NCBI GenBank assembly: GCA_903904605.1
Contig: CAIVDC010000114.1
Coordinates: 1-64,000, forward strand
Direction: 5' to 3'
DNA: 64,000 nt
From: an uncultured Sterolibacterium sp.
Lineage (GTDB): Bacteria; Pseudomonadota; Gammaproteobacteria; Burkholderiales; Rhodocyclaceae
The position numbers and the translations under genes are program-made. Below the pieces are notes generated by a model. That model worked only from the letters and a program-made list of their open reading frames with translations. It made no database searches and was not told the DNA's origin. Of the stretch, positions 8,141 through 16,897 are shown piece by piece. Numbering within the stretch: the first letter of the stretch is position 1; every line of letters begins with the position of its first letter.

Positions 8141-8185
8141 GTAATACCTCCGTGTCAATGAATGGCTGTGCGCCGGCGCCGCGAC

Positions 8186-10234
8186 TCAGTCCTCGTCATG
8201 CACCTGGTGTTGGGCGACGAGTTTCTGCTGCAAGCCGGCAGGCATGGGCGCATAGCGGGAAAATTCGATGCTGTAGCTGCCATGGCCCCCGGTCAGCGAC
8301 TTCAGGCGGGACTGATAGTCGGCAAGCTCGGCCAGCGGAATCTCGCCGCTGATGACGGTCGAGCCCTGGCCACGGCTGCCGGAACTGGTGCCGGTGACAT
8401 GGCCGCGCCGGGAGCGCAGATCGCCGGTCAGGTCGCCGATCGCGGAATCGAGCGCCGTGACCTCGATGTTGACGATGGGTTCGAGCACGATCGCCGCCGC
8501 TTCCCGGATCGCCTTCATGGCCGCCTTGCGCCCGGCGCTGATAAAGGCGACCTCCTTGGAATCGACCGGGTGATGCTTGCCGTCATGGACGATGACGCGC
8601 AGGTCCACCACCGGCTGGCCGCTGATGACACCGGCATCGAGCGCCTGGCGCACGCCTTTTTCCACCGCGGGGATGAACACGCCGGGAATGGTGCCGCCCT
8701 TGACCGCATCGACGAATTCAAAGCCGGAACCGCGCGGCAAGGGCTCGACGCGCAGCGATACTTCGCCGAACTGGCCTGCGCCGCCCGACTGCTTCTTGTG
8801 GCGGTAGGTGGCCGCTGCGCTCCTGGTGATCGTCTCGCGATAGGGGATGGTCGGTGAACTGGTCGACAATTCGAGTTTGTACTGGCTGGCCATCTTTTCG
8901 AGCTTGGCGCGCAGATGCATTTCGCCCAGGCCGCGAATCACCGTTTCGTTGCCGCCGGGGTGGCGTTCGACGACGAAGCAGGGATCTTCCAGTTCGAGCT
9001 TGTGCAGCACCTCGAACAGGCGCTGCTCGTCGCCGCGGCGCTTGGTCTCCACCGCCAGACCCTGCATCGGCAGCGGGAACTCGAGCGGCTTGAGATGGAT
9101 GTGATCCTCATCATGGGAGTCGTGCAACACGGCGTCGAACTCGATTTCATCGACCTTGGCCACAGCGCCGAGTTCTCCCGGCACCAGCATCTCCACTTCG
9201 ACGTAGTCCTTGCCCTGCAGTTTGTAGAGATGGCCTACCTTGAAAGGGCGGCGGCCCGAGCCGACGAACAACTGCATGTCGCGCTTCAGCGTGCCCTGAT
9301 AGACGCGGTACACGCCCACCTTGCCCATGTAGGGATCGGCGACGACCTTGAAGACATGGGCGAGGACGTGCAGATCCGGATCGGGCGCGGCGCGAAACGC
9401 CTCCGCAGGTCCGTCCGGTTCGCCCTTGTAGAACGGCGGCGGGTTGCCCTCGGCGGGGTTGGGCGCGAGCGTCACCAGCACATGCAGGAGTTCATTGATG
9501 CCCGCGCCGGTCCGGGTCGACACGAACAGGATCGGGATCAGGTGTCCGGCGCGCAGCGCCTGCTCGAACGGCGCGTGCAGTTCCGCGGCGCTGGGATCCC
9601 TGCCGTCCTCGAGATAGCGGGCGAGCAGGCTCTCGTCCTCCTCGACGATCTGGTCGATCAAGGCGCGATGGGCGGCCGCGACCGATGCGAAGTCGGCATC
9701 GCCGGAATCGCGTTCGAGCACCTCGACCACGTCCTGTCGGTCGTGCGCCGGCAGATCGAGGAGCATGCAGCCCTTGCCGAAGCGCTCGCGGATTTCCGTC
9801 ACCAGGGCGGACAGATCGACGTTCTCGGCATCGATCTTGTTGATCACGATCATGCGGCACAGGCCGCGCGCGGCCGCCCATTTCATCATGCGCTCGGTTG
9901 CGACTTCGATCCCCGTCTGGGCGTTGATGACCACCAGCGCGGTATCCACCGCGGCCAGTGCGGCGATGGCCGGACCGGCAAAATCGGGATAGCCCGGCGT
10001 GTCGATGAGGTTCAGCGTGACACCGTTCCAGTCTAGGCTCGCCAAAGCGGAATTCAGCGAGTGGCCGGCGCTCCGCTCCTGCGCATCGAAGTCGCAGACG
10101 GTGTTGCCCCGCTCGATGCTGCCGGGCGTCGGAATGGCGCCGGCCCTGGCGAGCAGCGCCTCGGCCAGGGAGGTCTTGCCCGCGCCGCCGTGGCCGACCA
10201 GTGCGATGCAGCGAATGGATTCGGGTTTGGACAT
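8186..10234 (-). CDS. elongation factor G paralogue (EF-G-like translational GTPase)
   Basis: A 682-residue protein with the EF-G domain order. The GTPase domain has G1 GHGGAGKT near residue 14, G3 DTPGYPDF and G4 NKID. Domain II, domain III (RGLGEMHL), domain IV and a C-terminal domain V ending near HQVHDED follow. It differs from housekeeping FusA by a shortened G domain and many changes in switch I, and resembles the EF-G2-like group of accessory factors. No ribosomal genes are adjacent, which also argues against the main fusA. GGAGAAG lies six bases before the ATG. A TATACT (10281-10276) about 45 bases upstream may be the -10. Confidence 0.88.
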   Translation of the reverse strand: MSKPESIRCIALVGHGGAGKTSLAEALLARAGAIPTPGSIERGNTVCDFDAQERSAGHSLNSALASLDWNGVTLNLIDTPGYPDFAGPAIAALAAVDTALVVINAQTGIEVATERMMKWAAARGLCRMIVINKIDAENVDLSALVTEIRERFGKGCMLLDLPAHDRQDVVEVLERDSGDADFASVAAAHRALIDQIVEEDESLLARYLEDGRDPSAAELHAPFEQALRAGHLIPILFVSTRTGAGINELLHVLVTLAPNPAEGNPPPFYKGEPDGPAEAFRAAPDPDLHVLAHVFKVVADPYMGKVGVYRVYQGTLKRDMQLFVGSGRRPFKVGHLYKLQGKDYVEVEMLVPGELGAVAKVDEIEFDAVLHDSHDEDHIHLKPLEFPLPMQGLAVETKRRGDEQRLFEVLHKLELEDPCFVVERHPGGNETVIRGLGEMHLRAKLEKMASQYKLELSTSSPTIPYRETITRSAAATYRHKKQSGGAGQFGEVSLRVEPLPRGSGFEFVDAVKGGTIPGVFIPAVEKGVRQALDAGVISGQPVVDLRVIVHDGKHHPVDSKEVAFISAGRKAAMKAIREAAAIVLEPIVNIEVTALDSAIGDLTGDLRSRRGHVTGTSSGSRGQGSTVISGEIPLAELADYQSRLKSLTGGHGSYSIEFSRYAPMPAGLQQKLVAQHQVHDED

Positions 10235-10532
10235 GTGACGCTTCTCCTCAATCGAGCTCGGCGGGCGATTCGATCAGTATAACGCCGAGCGCGCGTCGTA
10301 TTGCGAAGATCGACCTGGCAGGCCGTGTTTCCGCCTGTCTCCTTGGCACGGTACAGGCCGTCGCAAGCGGGCTTGAGCAGCGCCTCGAAGCGTCTGCGGC
10401 TGTGTAGTCCCGGGGTCATCGACAATGGCCGGTTGGATCTCCGGATGTTCGTTCAGCTGTTTAAGCGCCGCCTCCCGCAATCCATGGCACAATATTCCGG
10501 CCCGGCAGCTTCATGCTCGGGCAGGAACGAAT

Positions 10533-11063
10533 ATGGACATCATCCCGGCCCAAATGAAAGCGATCCTCTTAATACTCTTCTGGCTGAGCTGCGCATCCCC
10601 GGCCTCATTCGCGAAGACGCCCGGCGAGGTCGAGGTCGGCGGCTATCTTCGCGAGGCGCCGCTTTACGGGTTTGCCGGCGACTTCCGGAAACTCTCCGAA
10701 CTGCGCGGCAAGCCGCTGATCGTCAATGTCTGGGCCAGCTGGTGCGGGCCCTGCCGCCGGGAGATGGGTTCCCTGGAACGGTTGTCGCGCCGCTACGGCG
10801 GTCGGCAGTTCAACATCATCGGCGTTTCGACCGACGACGATGGCGACGCCGCCGCAGCCTTTCTCGGGAAGTCGGGCATCACCTTTGACAACTATCTGGA
10901 TCGCAAGCTGTTCCTGGAAAACATGCTGGGTGCCAGCACGCTGCCCTTGACCTTGCTGATCGACGCGCGCGGTCGCGTGTTGCAGAAATTCTACGGATCC
11001 CGGGAATGGGACAGCCCGGAATCCCTGGCACTGATAGGGAGAACCTTGCGCATAAGGATGTAG
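10533..11063 (+). CDS. TlpA/ResA-type thiol:disulfide oxidoreductase
   Basis: A 176-residue exported thioredoxin-fold protein. It has an N-terminal signal (residues 8-25, cleavage near SFA-KT) and the redox motif WCGPC at about residues 70-74. The AhpC-TSA/TlpA features GVSTDDD and a cis-Pro segment STLPLTL are present. It probably reduces periplasmic disulfides, for example in cytochrome c maturation. ATG 10533 has AGGAA five bases upstream. An internal ATG at 10554 would also leave an intact signal peptide. It is followed by an MFS gene after 44 bases. Confidence 0.88.
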   Translation: MDIIPAQMKAILLILFWLSCASPASFAKTPGEVEVGGYLREAPLYGFAGDFRKLSELRGKPLIVNVWASWCGPCRREMGSLERLSRRYGGRQFNIIGVSTDDDGDAAAAFLGKSGITFDNYLDRKLFLENMLGASTLPLTLLIDARGRVLQKFYGSREWDSPESLALIGRTLRIRM

Positions 11064-11107
11064 CGCAACCGGGACCGCCGCATTCTCCCCGAGTTTCGAT
11101 TATCCCT

Positions 11108-12688
11108 ATGGGCTCCTTGCGCCCCATGCAGCAGCCCCGTTCCCACCGCGAATCCGTCGCCGCCATCATGGGCATCGCCATGGTCATGATGCTGACCGCA
11201 CTCGATCAAACCGTGGTTGGCACGGCCTTGCCCCGGGTGGTGGCCGAACTGCAGGGATTCAGCCTTTACCCCTGGGTCGCGGCCGCCTACCTGATGACCA
11301 CGGCGATACTGCTGCCGATCACGGGCCGCCTCGGCGATCTGTATGGCCGCAAGCCATTCCTGTTGGGCTCGATTATTCTATTCACGCTGGCGTCCGCCTT
11401 GTGCGGCATGGCCCAGAGCATGATCCAGCTGGTGCTGGCGCGCGGCCTGCAAGGCGTGGGCGGCGGCATGATCGCGGGCGTGGCCTTCGCCTCGGTCAGC
11501 GATCTGTTTCCGGATCCCCTGGAACGGGTCCGCTGGCAAGTGGTGCTGTCGGCCACCTTTGGCGCCGCGTCGGCCATGGGGCCGGCCCTGGGCGGCTGGA
11601 TGACCGAGCATCTGGGATGGCGAAGCGTGTTCTTCGTCAACCTGCCGATGGGTCTTCTCGCCACCTTGGTCGTATGGAAGTTCCTGCCCAGGGTGTTGCA
11701 TAACGAAGACGGCAACGCTTCGATCGATTGGCTCGGGGCACTGCTGCTGAGCCTCTCGGTCGTCGCCCTGCTGCTGACCACCGAAAAAGGCGAGAGCATC
11801 GGCTTCGGCCAGCCGCTGTTCTGGGGACTGGTCGGTTCATCGGCGTTCCTGGTCTGGCTTTTCCTGCGCCACCAGCATCACTCCAAGGCGCCGATCATTC
11901 CTCCGCACTTGTTCGCCAATCCGACGGTGAGAAAGCTTACCCTGCTGGGCAGCCTGTCCGGCCTGATCCTGTTCGTGCTGTTGTTCTACGTGCCGCTGCT
12001 GCTCCAGGGCGGCTTCAACCTCTCCCCCAAGGAGGCCGGCGTCCTGATCTCGCCGCTGCTGGTCAGCGTCACCATCGGCAGCATCATCAACGGCCGTCTG
12101 GTACCCAGGCTGCCTCACCCCGAGCTGCTGATATCCTGGGGTGCGCTGCTTCTGATCGTGGCGACAGGCCTGTTGTGCACGGTAAGCCGCAACACCCGCC
12201 ACGAGTGGGTCGCCGTGATCTTGAGCCTCTGCGGCTTCAGTCTCGGTTTTCAACTGCCCAACCTCAACCTTCAGATACAGTCCGCTGTTGCCAAGCAGGA
12301 CACCGGCATCGCCTCGGCGCTGATCCAGACCACCCGCACGCTGGGCAGCATGTTCGGCGCCAGCATCGCCGGGATGATCGTCAGCGTGAGTTTCAACCAC
12401 AGCACCCGGGATGCGCTGGCCGCAGAGAAGATCAGCAGCCCGCAACTGGCGGGCCTGTTCAAAAGCCCCCAATTGCTGGTTCGCGAACAGGACCAGGAAA
12501 CCCTGCGCCAGCTTGCCCGAACGCTGGGCTTCGAGCCCTCCGGCCTGCTCGAACAAGCCCGGCTCGGTCTGGTCAGCGGCGTACGCTATGCCTGCATGGC
12601 TTGCGTCGTTCTGGCGATCGTCAGCTATTTGATCAGCCGCCGCCTGCCCCCGTTTACCGAGCAGCGGGCCAACAGCGACCAAGATTAG
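11108..12688 (+). CDS. DHA2-family (14-TMS) MFS multidrug exporter
   Basis: A protein of about 526 residues with 14 predicted membrane segments. It has the DHA2 signatures LDQTVVGTALPRVVAELQ in TM1 and GRLGDLYGRK between TM2 and TM3. QGVGGGMI lies in TM4, and a motif C region near FGAASAMGPALGGWM lies in TM5. It should export drugs or other amphiphiles using the proton gradient. The start is uncertain. ATG 11108 or 11126 would both place about 15 residues before TM1, and neither has a good ribosome site. The gene may be coupled to the upstream tlpA-like gene. Confidence 0.88.
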   Translation: MGSLRPMQQPRSHRESVAAIMGIAMVMMLTALDQTVVGTALPRVVAELQGFSLYPWVAAAYLMTTAILLPITGRLGDLYGRKPFLLGSIILFTLASALCGMAQSMIQLVLARGLQGVGGGMIAGVAFASVSDLFPDPLERVRWQVVLSATFGAASAMGPALGGWMTEHLGWRSVFFVNLPMGLLATLVVWKFLPRVLHNEDGNASIDWLGALLLSLSVVALLLTTEKGESIGFGQPLFWGLVGSSAFLVWLFLRHQHHSKAPIIPPHLFANPTVRKLTLLGSLSGLILFVLLFYVPLLLQGGFNLSPKEAGVLISPLLVSVTIGSIINGRLVPRLPHPELLISWGALLLIVATGLLCTVSRNTRHEWVAVILSLCGFSLGFQLPNLNLQIQSAVAKQDTGIASALIQTTRTLGSMFGASIAGMIVSVSFNHSTRDALAAEKISSPQLAGLFKSPQLLVREQDQETLRQLARTLGFEPSGLLEQARLGLVSGVRYACMACVVLAIVSYLISRRLPPFTEQRANSDQD

Positions 12689-12742
12689 CGGCCGGCGAAT
12701 TGCAATACAATCCTCGCTTCAGCGCCGTCCCGGAAACGAACG

Positions 12743-12943
12743 ATGGAATCCCGATTGAACGAACTCGAAGCCAAGATGAGCTTCGCGGAGGACCTGCTCG
12801 ATGCCCTCAACCGCACGGTGTTTCGCCAGCAACAGCAGATCGTCCGACTGCAGCAGGACGTGCGCACGCTGCACCAGCAATTGCAGAACGCCGAGCCGGC
12901 AGGGCCCGCCAGCCAGCCCGACGAAATGCCCCCGCATTACTGA
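12743..12943 (+). CDS. slyX: SlyX family protein
   Basis: A 66-residue protein that is almost entirely a coiled coil (residues 1-50, LNELEAKMSFAEDLLDALN, then QQQQIVRLQQDVRTL), with a Pro-rich tail ending in PPHY. This is the SlyX pattern; the function in the family is not known. A TACAAT at 12707-12712 may be the -10 of its own promoter. Confidence 0.85.
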   Translation: MESRLNELEAKMSFAEDLLDALNRTVFRQQQQIVRLQQDVRTLHQQLQNAEPAGPASQPDEMPPHY

Positions 12944-13002
12944 GCGCGCCGTGGCTGACGACCTGACAGGACATGACGAGACACTATGATCGGGAAACCG
13001 CG

Positions 13003-13875
13003 ATGAGCGAAATGCGCTACGAGGCACCGAAGACGCTGGCGGCGGCGGTCGCGCTGCTCTCGGGCGCCGGTGGTTCCGCGAGGATACTGGCCGGCGGCAC
13101 CGACCTTCTGATCCAGATGCGCGCCGGGCGGATCGAGCCGACTCTGCTGGTCGATATCAAGGGCATCGCCGAGGTGACTTCGATCGTTGCCGATGGCGAC
13201 GGTTATCGCCTCGGTGCCGCCGTGACGCTGATGCAACTCACCGAACATGAGGCCTTCGCTCGGGAATGGCCCGGCTTGATCGACGGAGTCAAATTCATCG
13301 GCTCGATCCAGGTCAAGGGGCGTGCCACTTTGGGCGGCAATCTGTGCAACGCTTCGCCCGCGGCGGACGGCGTCCCCGCGCTGATCGCCGCCGACGCGGT
13401 GGCCAGCATCATCGGCCCCGCCGGCAGAAGGCAGGTGCCGGTGGCGGAAATCGCCACCGGCCCGGGCAGGAACTCGCTGGCTATCGGCGAGATCGTCACC
13501 GCGCTGCTGCTGCCACGGCGGCCGGCACGTTCCGGCGATGCCTATCTCCGCTTCACGCCGCGCACCGAGATGGACATCGCGGTCGTCGGCGCGGCAGTGA
13601 ACCTCGCCCTGGACGAGCAGGGCTTCTGCAGGCAGGCACGCGTCGCGCTCGGCGCAGTCGCCAGCCGCGCCTTGCTGGTGCCCGAAGCCGCGGCGGCCCT
13701 GATCGGCACGCGGGGCGACGCGGCTGCACTTGCCCACCTGGCCGACGCCGCGCGCGCGGCCAGCCGGCCTATCGACGACAAGCGCGGCACCCGCCAATTC
13801 CGGCTCAGGATTGTCGGCGTCATGGCGCAACGCGCCGCCGAAATTGCCCTCGACCGGGCGAGGAGGAAAGCCTGA
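13003..13875 (+). CDS. molybdenum hydroxylase FAD-binding subunit (CoxM/XdhB type)
   Basis: A 290-residue protein with the two FAD-contact motifs of the CoxM family, AGGTDLLIQMRAG near residue 29 and TLGGNLCNASPAADGVPALI near residue 108, followed by the CO dehydrogenase flavoprotein C-terminal domain. It passes electrons from the Fe-S subunit to the final acceptor. The extra 4Fe-4S loop of 4-hydroxybenzoyl-CoA reductase beta subunits is absent. I chose ATG 13003 (MSEMRYEAPK); an in-frame ATG at 12973 would add ten residues. The stop overlaps the next start by one base. Confidence 0.9.
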   Translation: MSEMRYEAPKTLAAAVALLSGAGGSARILAGGTDLLIQMRAGRIEPTLLVDIKGIAEVTSIVADGDGYRLGAAVTLMQLTEHEAFAREWPGLIDGVKFIGSIQVKGRATLGGNLCNASPAADGVPALIAADAVASIIGPAGRRQVPVAEIATGPGRNSLAIGEIVTALLLPRRPARSGDAYLRFTPRTEMDIAVVGAAVNLALDEQGFCRQARVALGAVASRALLVPEAAAALIGTRGDAAALAHLADAARAASRPIDDKRGTRQFRLRIVGVMAQRAAEIALDRARRKA

Positions 13876-14354
13876 TGACGAAACATCATGTAAGTGCGAC
13901 GGTCAACGGCGATGCCGTCGAGTTTCTTTGCGACAGCCAGGAGACTCTGCTCGAAGTGCTGCGCGACGAACTGCGCCTCAACGGCACCAAGGAAGGTTGC
14001 GGCACGGGCGACTGCGGTGCCTGCAGCGTCATGCTCGACGGGCGACTGGTGTGCTCGTGCCTGGTCCTCGGCGTCGAAGCCGAAGGCCGCTCGATAGAAA
14101 CCATCGAGGGCATGGCCGTCGGCCGGGAACTGCATGTTCTGCAGCGCAAGTTTCTGGAACACGCCGCGCTGCAATGCGGCATCTGCACGCCCGGAATCCT
14201 GATTGCCGCCCGCGCCCTGCTCGAGCGCAAGCCGGATCCGACCGAGGCCGAAGTGCGTTGCGGGCTGGCCGGCAATCTGTGCCGGTGCACCGGCTATCAC
14301 AAGATCGTCGAGGCGGTACTCGATGCCGCCCGCGAAATGCGAGGGCAAGGCTGA
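13875..14354 (+). CDS. molybdenum hydroxylase [2Fe-2S] subunit (CoxS/XdhC type)
   Basis: A 159-residue protein with two 2Fe-2S clusters. The plant-ferredoxin type cluster is in EGCGTGDCGACSVMLDG plus a later CSC (near residues 38-60). The helical-domain cluster is in CGICTPG and CRCTGY (near residues 98 and 136). It relays electrons from the Mo centre to FAD. It overlaps both neighbours by one base (TGATG), so the three subunits are translated together. The spacing is that of aerobic-type xanthine dehydrogenase-family enzymes. Confidence 0.94.
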   Translation: MTKHHVSATVNGDAVEFLCDSQETLLEVLRDELRLNGTKEGCGTGDCGACSVMLDGRLVCSCLVLGVEAEGRSIETIEGMAVGRELHVLQRKFLEHAALQCGICTPGILIAARALLERKPDPTEAEVRCGLAGNLCRCTGYHKIVEAVLDAAREMRGQG

Positions 14355-16648
14355 TGTCCACCCAACCCCGATACCAGGAACGCGAACTGAAAGTCGTCGG
14401 CACCCGGCCGCTGCGGCCCGACGGCGTCGACAAGGTGACCGGCCGCGCCCGCTACGGCGCCGACATCAGTCTGCCCGGACAGCTGATCGGCAAGGTGCTG
14501 AGGAGCCCCCATGCGCACGCCCGCATCAAGTCGATCGACACTTCCCTGGCGGCAGCGCTGCCCGGGGTGAAAGCCATTGTCACCCGCGACGACTTTGCCG
14601 ACATGCCGGAGGAATATGCGGCCGCGGGTGAACTGACGATCAATTTCCGCGATGTCACCCGGAACATGATGGCACGCGAGAAGGTGCTCTACGACGGCCA
14701 CCCGCTGGCCGCAGTCGCGGCGACCAGCGAGTCGATCGCGCGCGAGGCCTTGAAGCTGATCAGGGTCGAATACGAGATCCTGCCGCACGTCATCGACGTG
14801 ATCGCGGCGATGCAGCCGGATGCCCCGCTGCTCCACGAGGAGCAGTACACCGTAGGCGTCAATCCGCGACCGGCCCGGCCATCCAATCTGGCCAAGCGCC
14901 TGGAATTCAAACTCGGCGACGTCGAGGCCGGCTTCAGCCGGGCGGAGCTGATCATCGAACGCGAGTTCAACACCAAACCGGTACACCAGGGCTATATCGA
15001 ACCGCAGGCCTGCCTGGCGAGCTACACCGAGGATGGCCAGGCCGAGCTGTGGACCTCCACCCAGGGGCATTTCGTCTTCCGCGCCCAGTGCGCCAAGCTG
15101 CTGCAGATGGAGATTTCGAAAATCCGCGTCACGCCGACCGAAATCGGCGGCGGTTTCGGCGGCAAGAACAACATCTACAACGAACCCCTGGCCATCGCCC
15201 TGTCGAAGAAATCGCACCGGCCGGTGAAGATGGTGATGACCCGCGAAGAGGTCTTCCGCGCTACCGGCCCGACCTCGGGCGGCAACGTCAAGGTCAAGCT
15301 GGGCGCCACCCGGGCGGGACGGATCACCGCGGCGACGGCGGAGCTCAGCTTCCAGGCCGGCGCCTTTCCCGGCTCCTCCGTGGCGCCCGCGTCGATGTGC
15401 GCGTTCACCCGCTACGATATTCCGAACGTACGGGTGGTCGGCCACGACGTCACCGTGAATCGGCCCAAGGTCGCGGCCTACCGGGCTCCGGGTGCACCGA
15501 TCGCGGCCTTCGCGGTGGAGAGCGTGATCGACGAGATGGCCAAGAAACTGGGCATCGACCCGATCGAGTTCCGCTTGAGAAACGCCGCGAAGGAGGGCAC
15601 GCAGACCTATTACGGGCCGAAGCTGGGCGCGATCGGATACATCCAGACCCTGGAGGCCGCCCGGGCGCATCCGCATTACAGCGCACCGCTCGGACCCGAC
15701 CAGGGTCGCGGCGTCGCCACCGGCTTCTGGTTCAACATCGGCAACGAGACGACCGCCGCGCTCAATATCAACGAGGACGGCACGGTAGCGCTGATGATGG
15801 GCACCATAGACGTCGCCGGCGGCTCGCGCGCCGCCATGGCCATGATGGTGGCGGAGGAACTGGGCATCCCCGTCGATCGCGTCCGGCCGCACATCGGCGA
15901 CACCTCGTCGCTCGGCTTCAACTTCATCACCGCAGGCAGCCGCGGCACCTTCGCCGGCGGCATGGCCTGCGTCGTTGCGGCACGCGAGGCGATCGAGAAG
16001 CTGCGCAGCCGAGCCGCGGGAATCCGCGACGTTCCGCTCGAGGCGGTGGTCTGGAAGGACGGTCATGCCTGCCCTGCCGAGGACGGCGCCAGGCAATTTG
16101 CGCCGCTGTCCCTGGCCGATATCGCCCGGCTCGCCGGCAAGACCGGCGGGCCCATCTCCGGCCATGCGGAACTCAACGTGCAGGGCGCCGGACCGGGCTT
16201 CGGCGCGCACATCGTGGATGTCGAAGTAGACCGGCAGACCGGCTCGATCAAGATCCTGCGCTACACGGCGGTGCAGGACGTGGGCCGCGCGATCCATCCG
16301 GCTTACGTCGAAGGCCAGCTCCAGGGCGGCGTCGTCCAGGGCATCGGCTGGGCCCTGAACGAGGAGTACGTCTATGACGCGGACGGCATCCTGGCCAATC
16401 CCGGTTTCCTGGATTACCGCGTTCCCGTCGCCTCCGACCTGCCCTTTATCGACACCTTCATCGTCGAGGTCCCCAATCCCAACCATCCCTACGGCGTGCG
16501 CGGCTGCGGCGAAGTTCCGATCATTGCGCCCCTGGCGGCCATCGCCAATGCCGTCGAGAACGCACTGGGCATCCGCTTTTGCGATCTGCCCCTGTCTCCG
16601 CCGAAGGTGCTGCAGGGCATGGACGAGGCCGCGGCCGGCGGAGACTGA
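14354..16648 (+). CDS. molybdenum hydroxylase molybdopterin-binding large subunit
   Basis: A 764-residue protein with an N-terminal a/b-hammerhead domain (VTGRARYGADISLPG, residues 28-42) and Mo-cofactor motifs. The motifs include IGGGFGGKN near residue 264, AYRAPGAPIAAFAVES near residue 375 and a late RGCGEVPIIAP. The Glu of GCGE aligns with the catalytic base of xanthine dehydrogenase. It hydroxylates an unknown substrate with water as oxygen source. It lacks the CoxL AYXCSFR loop, so CO is not the substrate. The gene overlaps the 2Fe-2S gene by one base and is followed after three bases by a MoaD-like gene. Confidence 0.92.
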   Translation: MSTQPRYQERELKVVGTRPLRPDGVDKVTGRARYGADISLPGQLIGKVLRSPHAHARIKSIDTSLAAALPGVKAIVTRDDFADMPEEYAAAGELTINFRDVTRNMMAREKVLYDGHPLAAVAATSESIAREALKLIRVEYEILPHVIDVIAAMQPDAPLLHEEQYTVGVNPRPARPSNLAKRLEFKLGDVEAGFSRAELIIEREFNTKPVHQGYIEPQACLASYTEDGQAELWTSTQGHFVFRAQCAKLLQMEISKIRVTPTEIGGGFGGKNNIYNEPLAIALSKKSHRPVKMVMTREEVFRATGPTSGGNVKVKLGATRAGRITAATAELSFQAGAFPGSSVAPASMCAFTRYDIPNVRVVGHDVTVNRPKVAAYRAPGAPIAAFAVESVIDEMAKKLGIDPIEFRLRNAAKEGTQTYYGPKLGAIGYIQTLEAARAHPHYSAPLGPDQGRGVATGFWFNIGNETTAALNINEDGTVALMMGTIDVAGGSRAAMAMMVAEELGIPVDRVRPHIGDTSSLGFNFITAGSRGTFAGGMACVVAAREAIEKLRSRAAGIRDVPLEAVVWKDGHACPAEDGARQFAPLSLADIARLAGKTGGPISGHAELNVQGAGPGFGAHIVDVEVDRQTGSIKILRYTAVQDVGRAIHPAYVEGQLQGGVVQGIGWALNEEYVYDADGILANPGFLDYRVPVASDLPFIDTFIVEVPNPNHPYGVRGCGEVPIIAPLAAIANAVENALGIRFCDLPLSPPKVLQGMDEAAAGGD

Positions 16649-16651
16649 GCT

Positions 16652-16897
16652 TTGGCCAAGATCTTGCTGTCGTCCAGTCTCGCGCCTTTCACCGACGGCG
16701 AGACGGCGCTCGAACTGCCGGTGGCCAACGTAGGCCAGCTGTTTCAGGCCCTGGCTTGCCGCTACCCCAGGCTGCAGCCTTCGCTGGCAGCGGATCTCGC
16801 TGTCGCCATCGACGGCGAGATCTACCAGGACGCGCTGCTCCAGGCTATTCCCGGCGATAGCGAAGTATTCCTGTTTCCCAAGATCGCCGGCGGCTGA
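16652..16897 (+). CDS. MoaD/ThiS-like ubiquitin-fold sulfur carrier
   Basis: An 81-residue beta-grasp protein ending in the Gly-Gly tail (FLFPKIAGG) used by MoaD and ThiS for thiocarboxylate formation. It starts with TTG at 16652, with GGAG about ten bases upstream; no ATG fits. It lies between the molybdenum-hydroxylase large subunit and a Nudix-MBL gene, overlapping the latter by one base. A dedicated carrier inside a Mo-hydroxylase operon suggests a role in making or sulfurating the Mo cofactor. That role is inferred from context. Confidence 0.82.
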   Translation: MAKILLSSSLAPFTDGETALELPVANVGQLFQALACRYPRLQPSLAADLAVAIDGEIYQDALLQAIPGDSEVFLFPKIAGG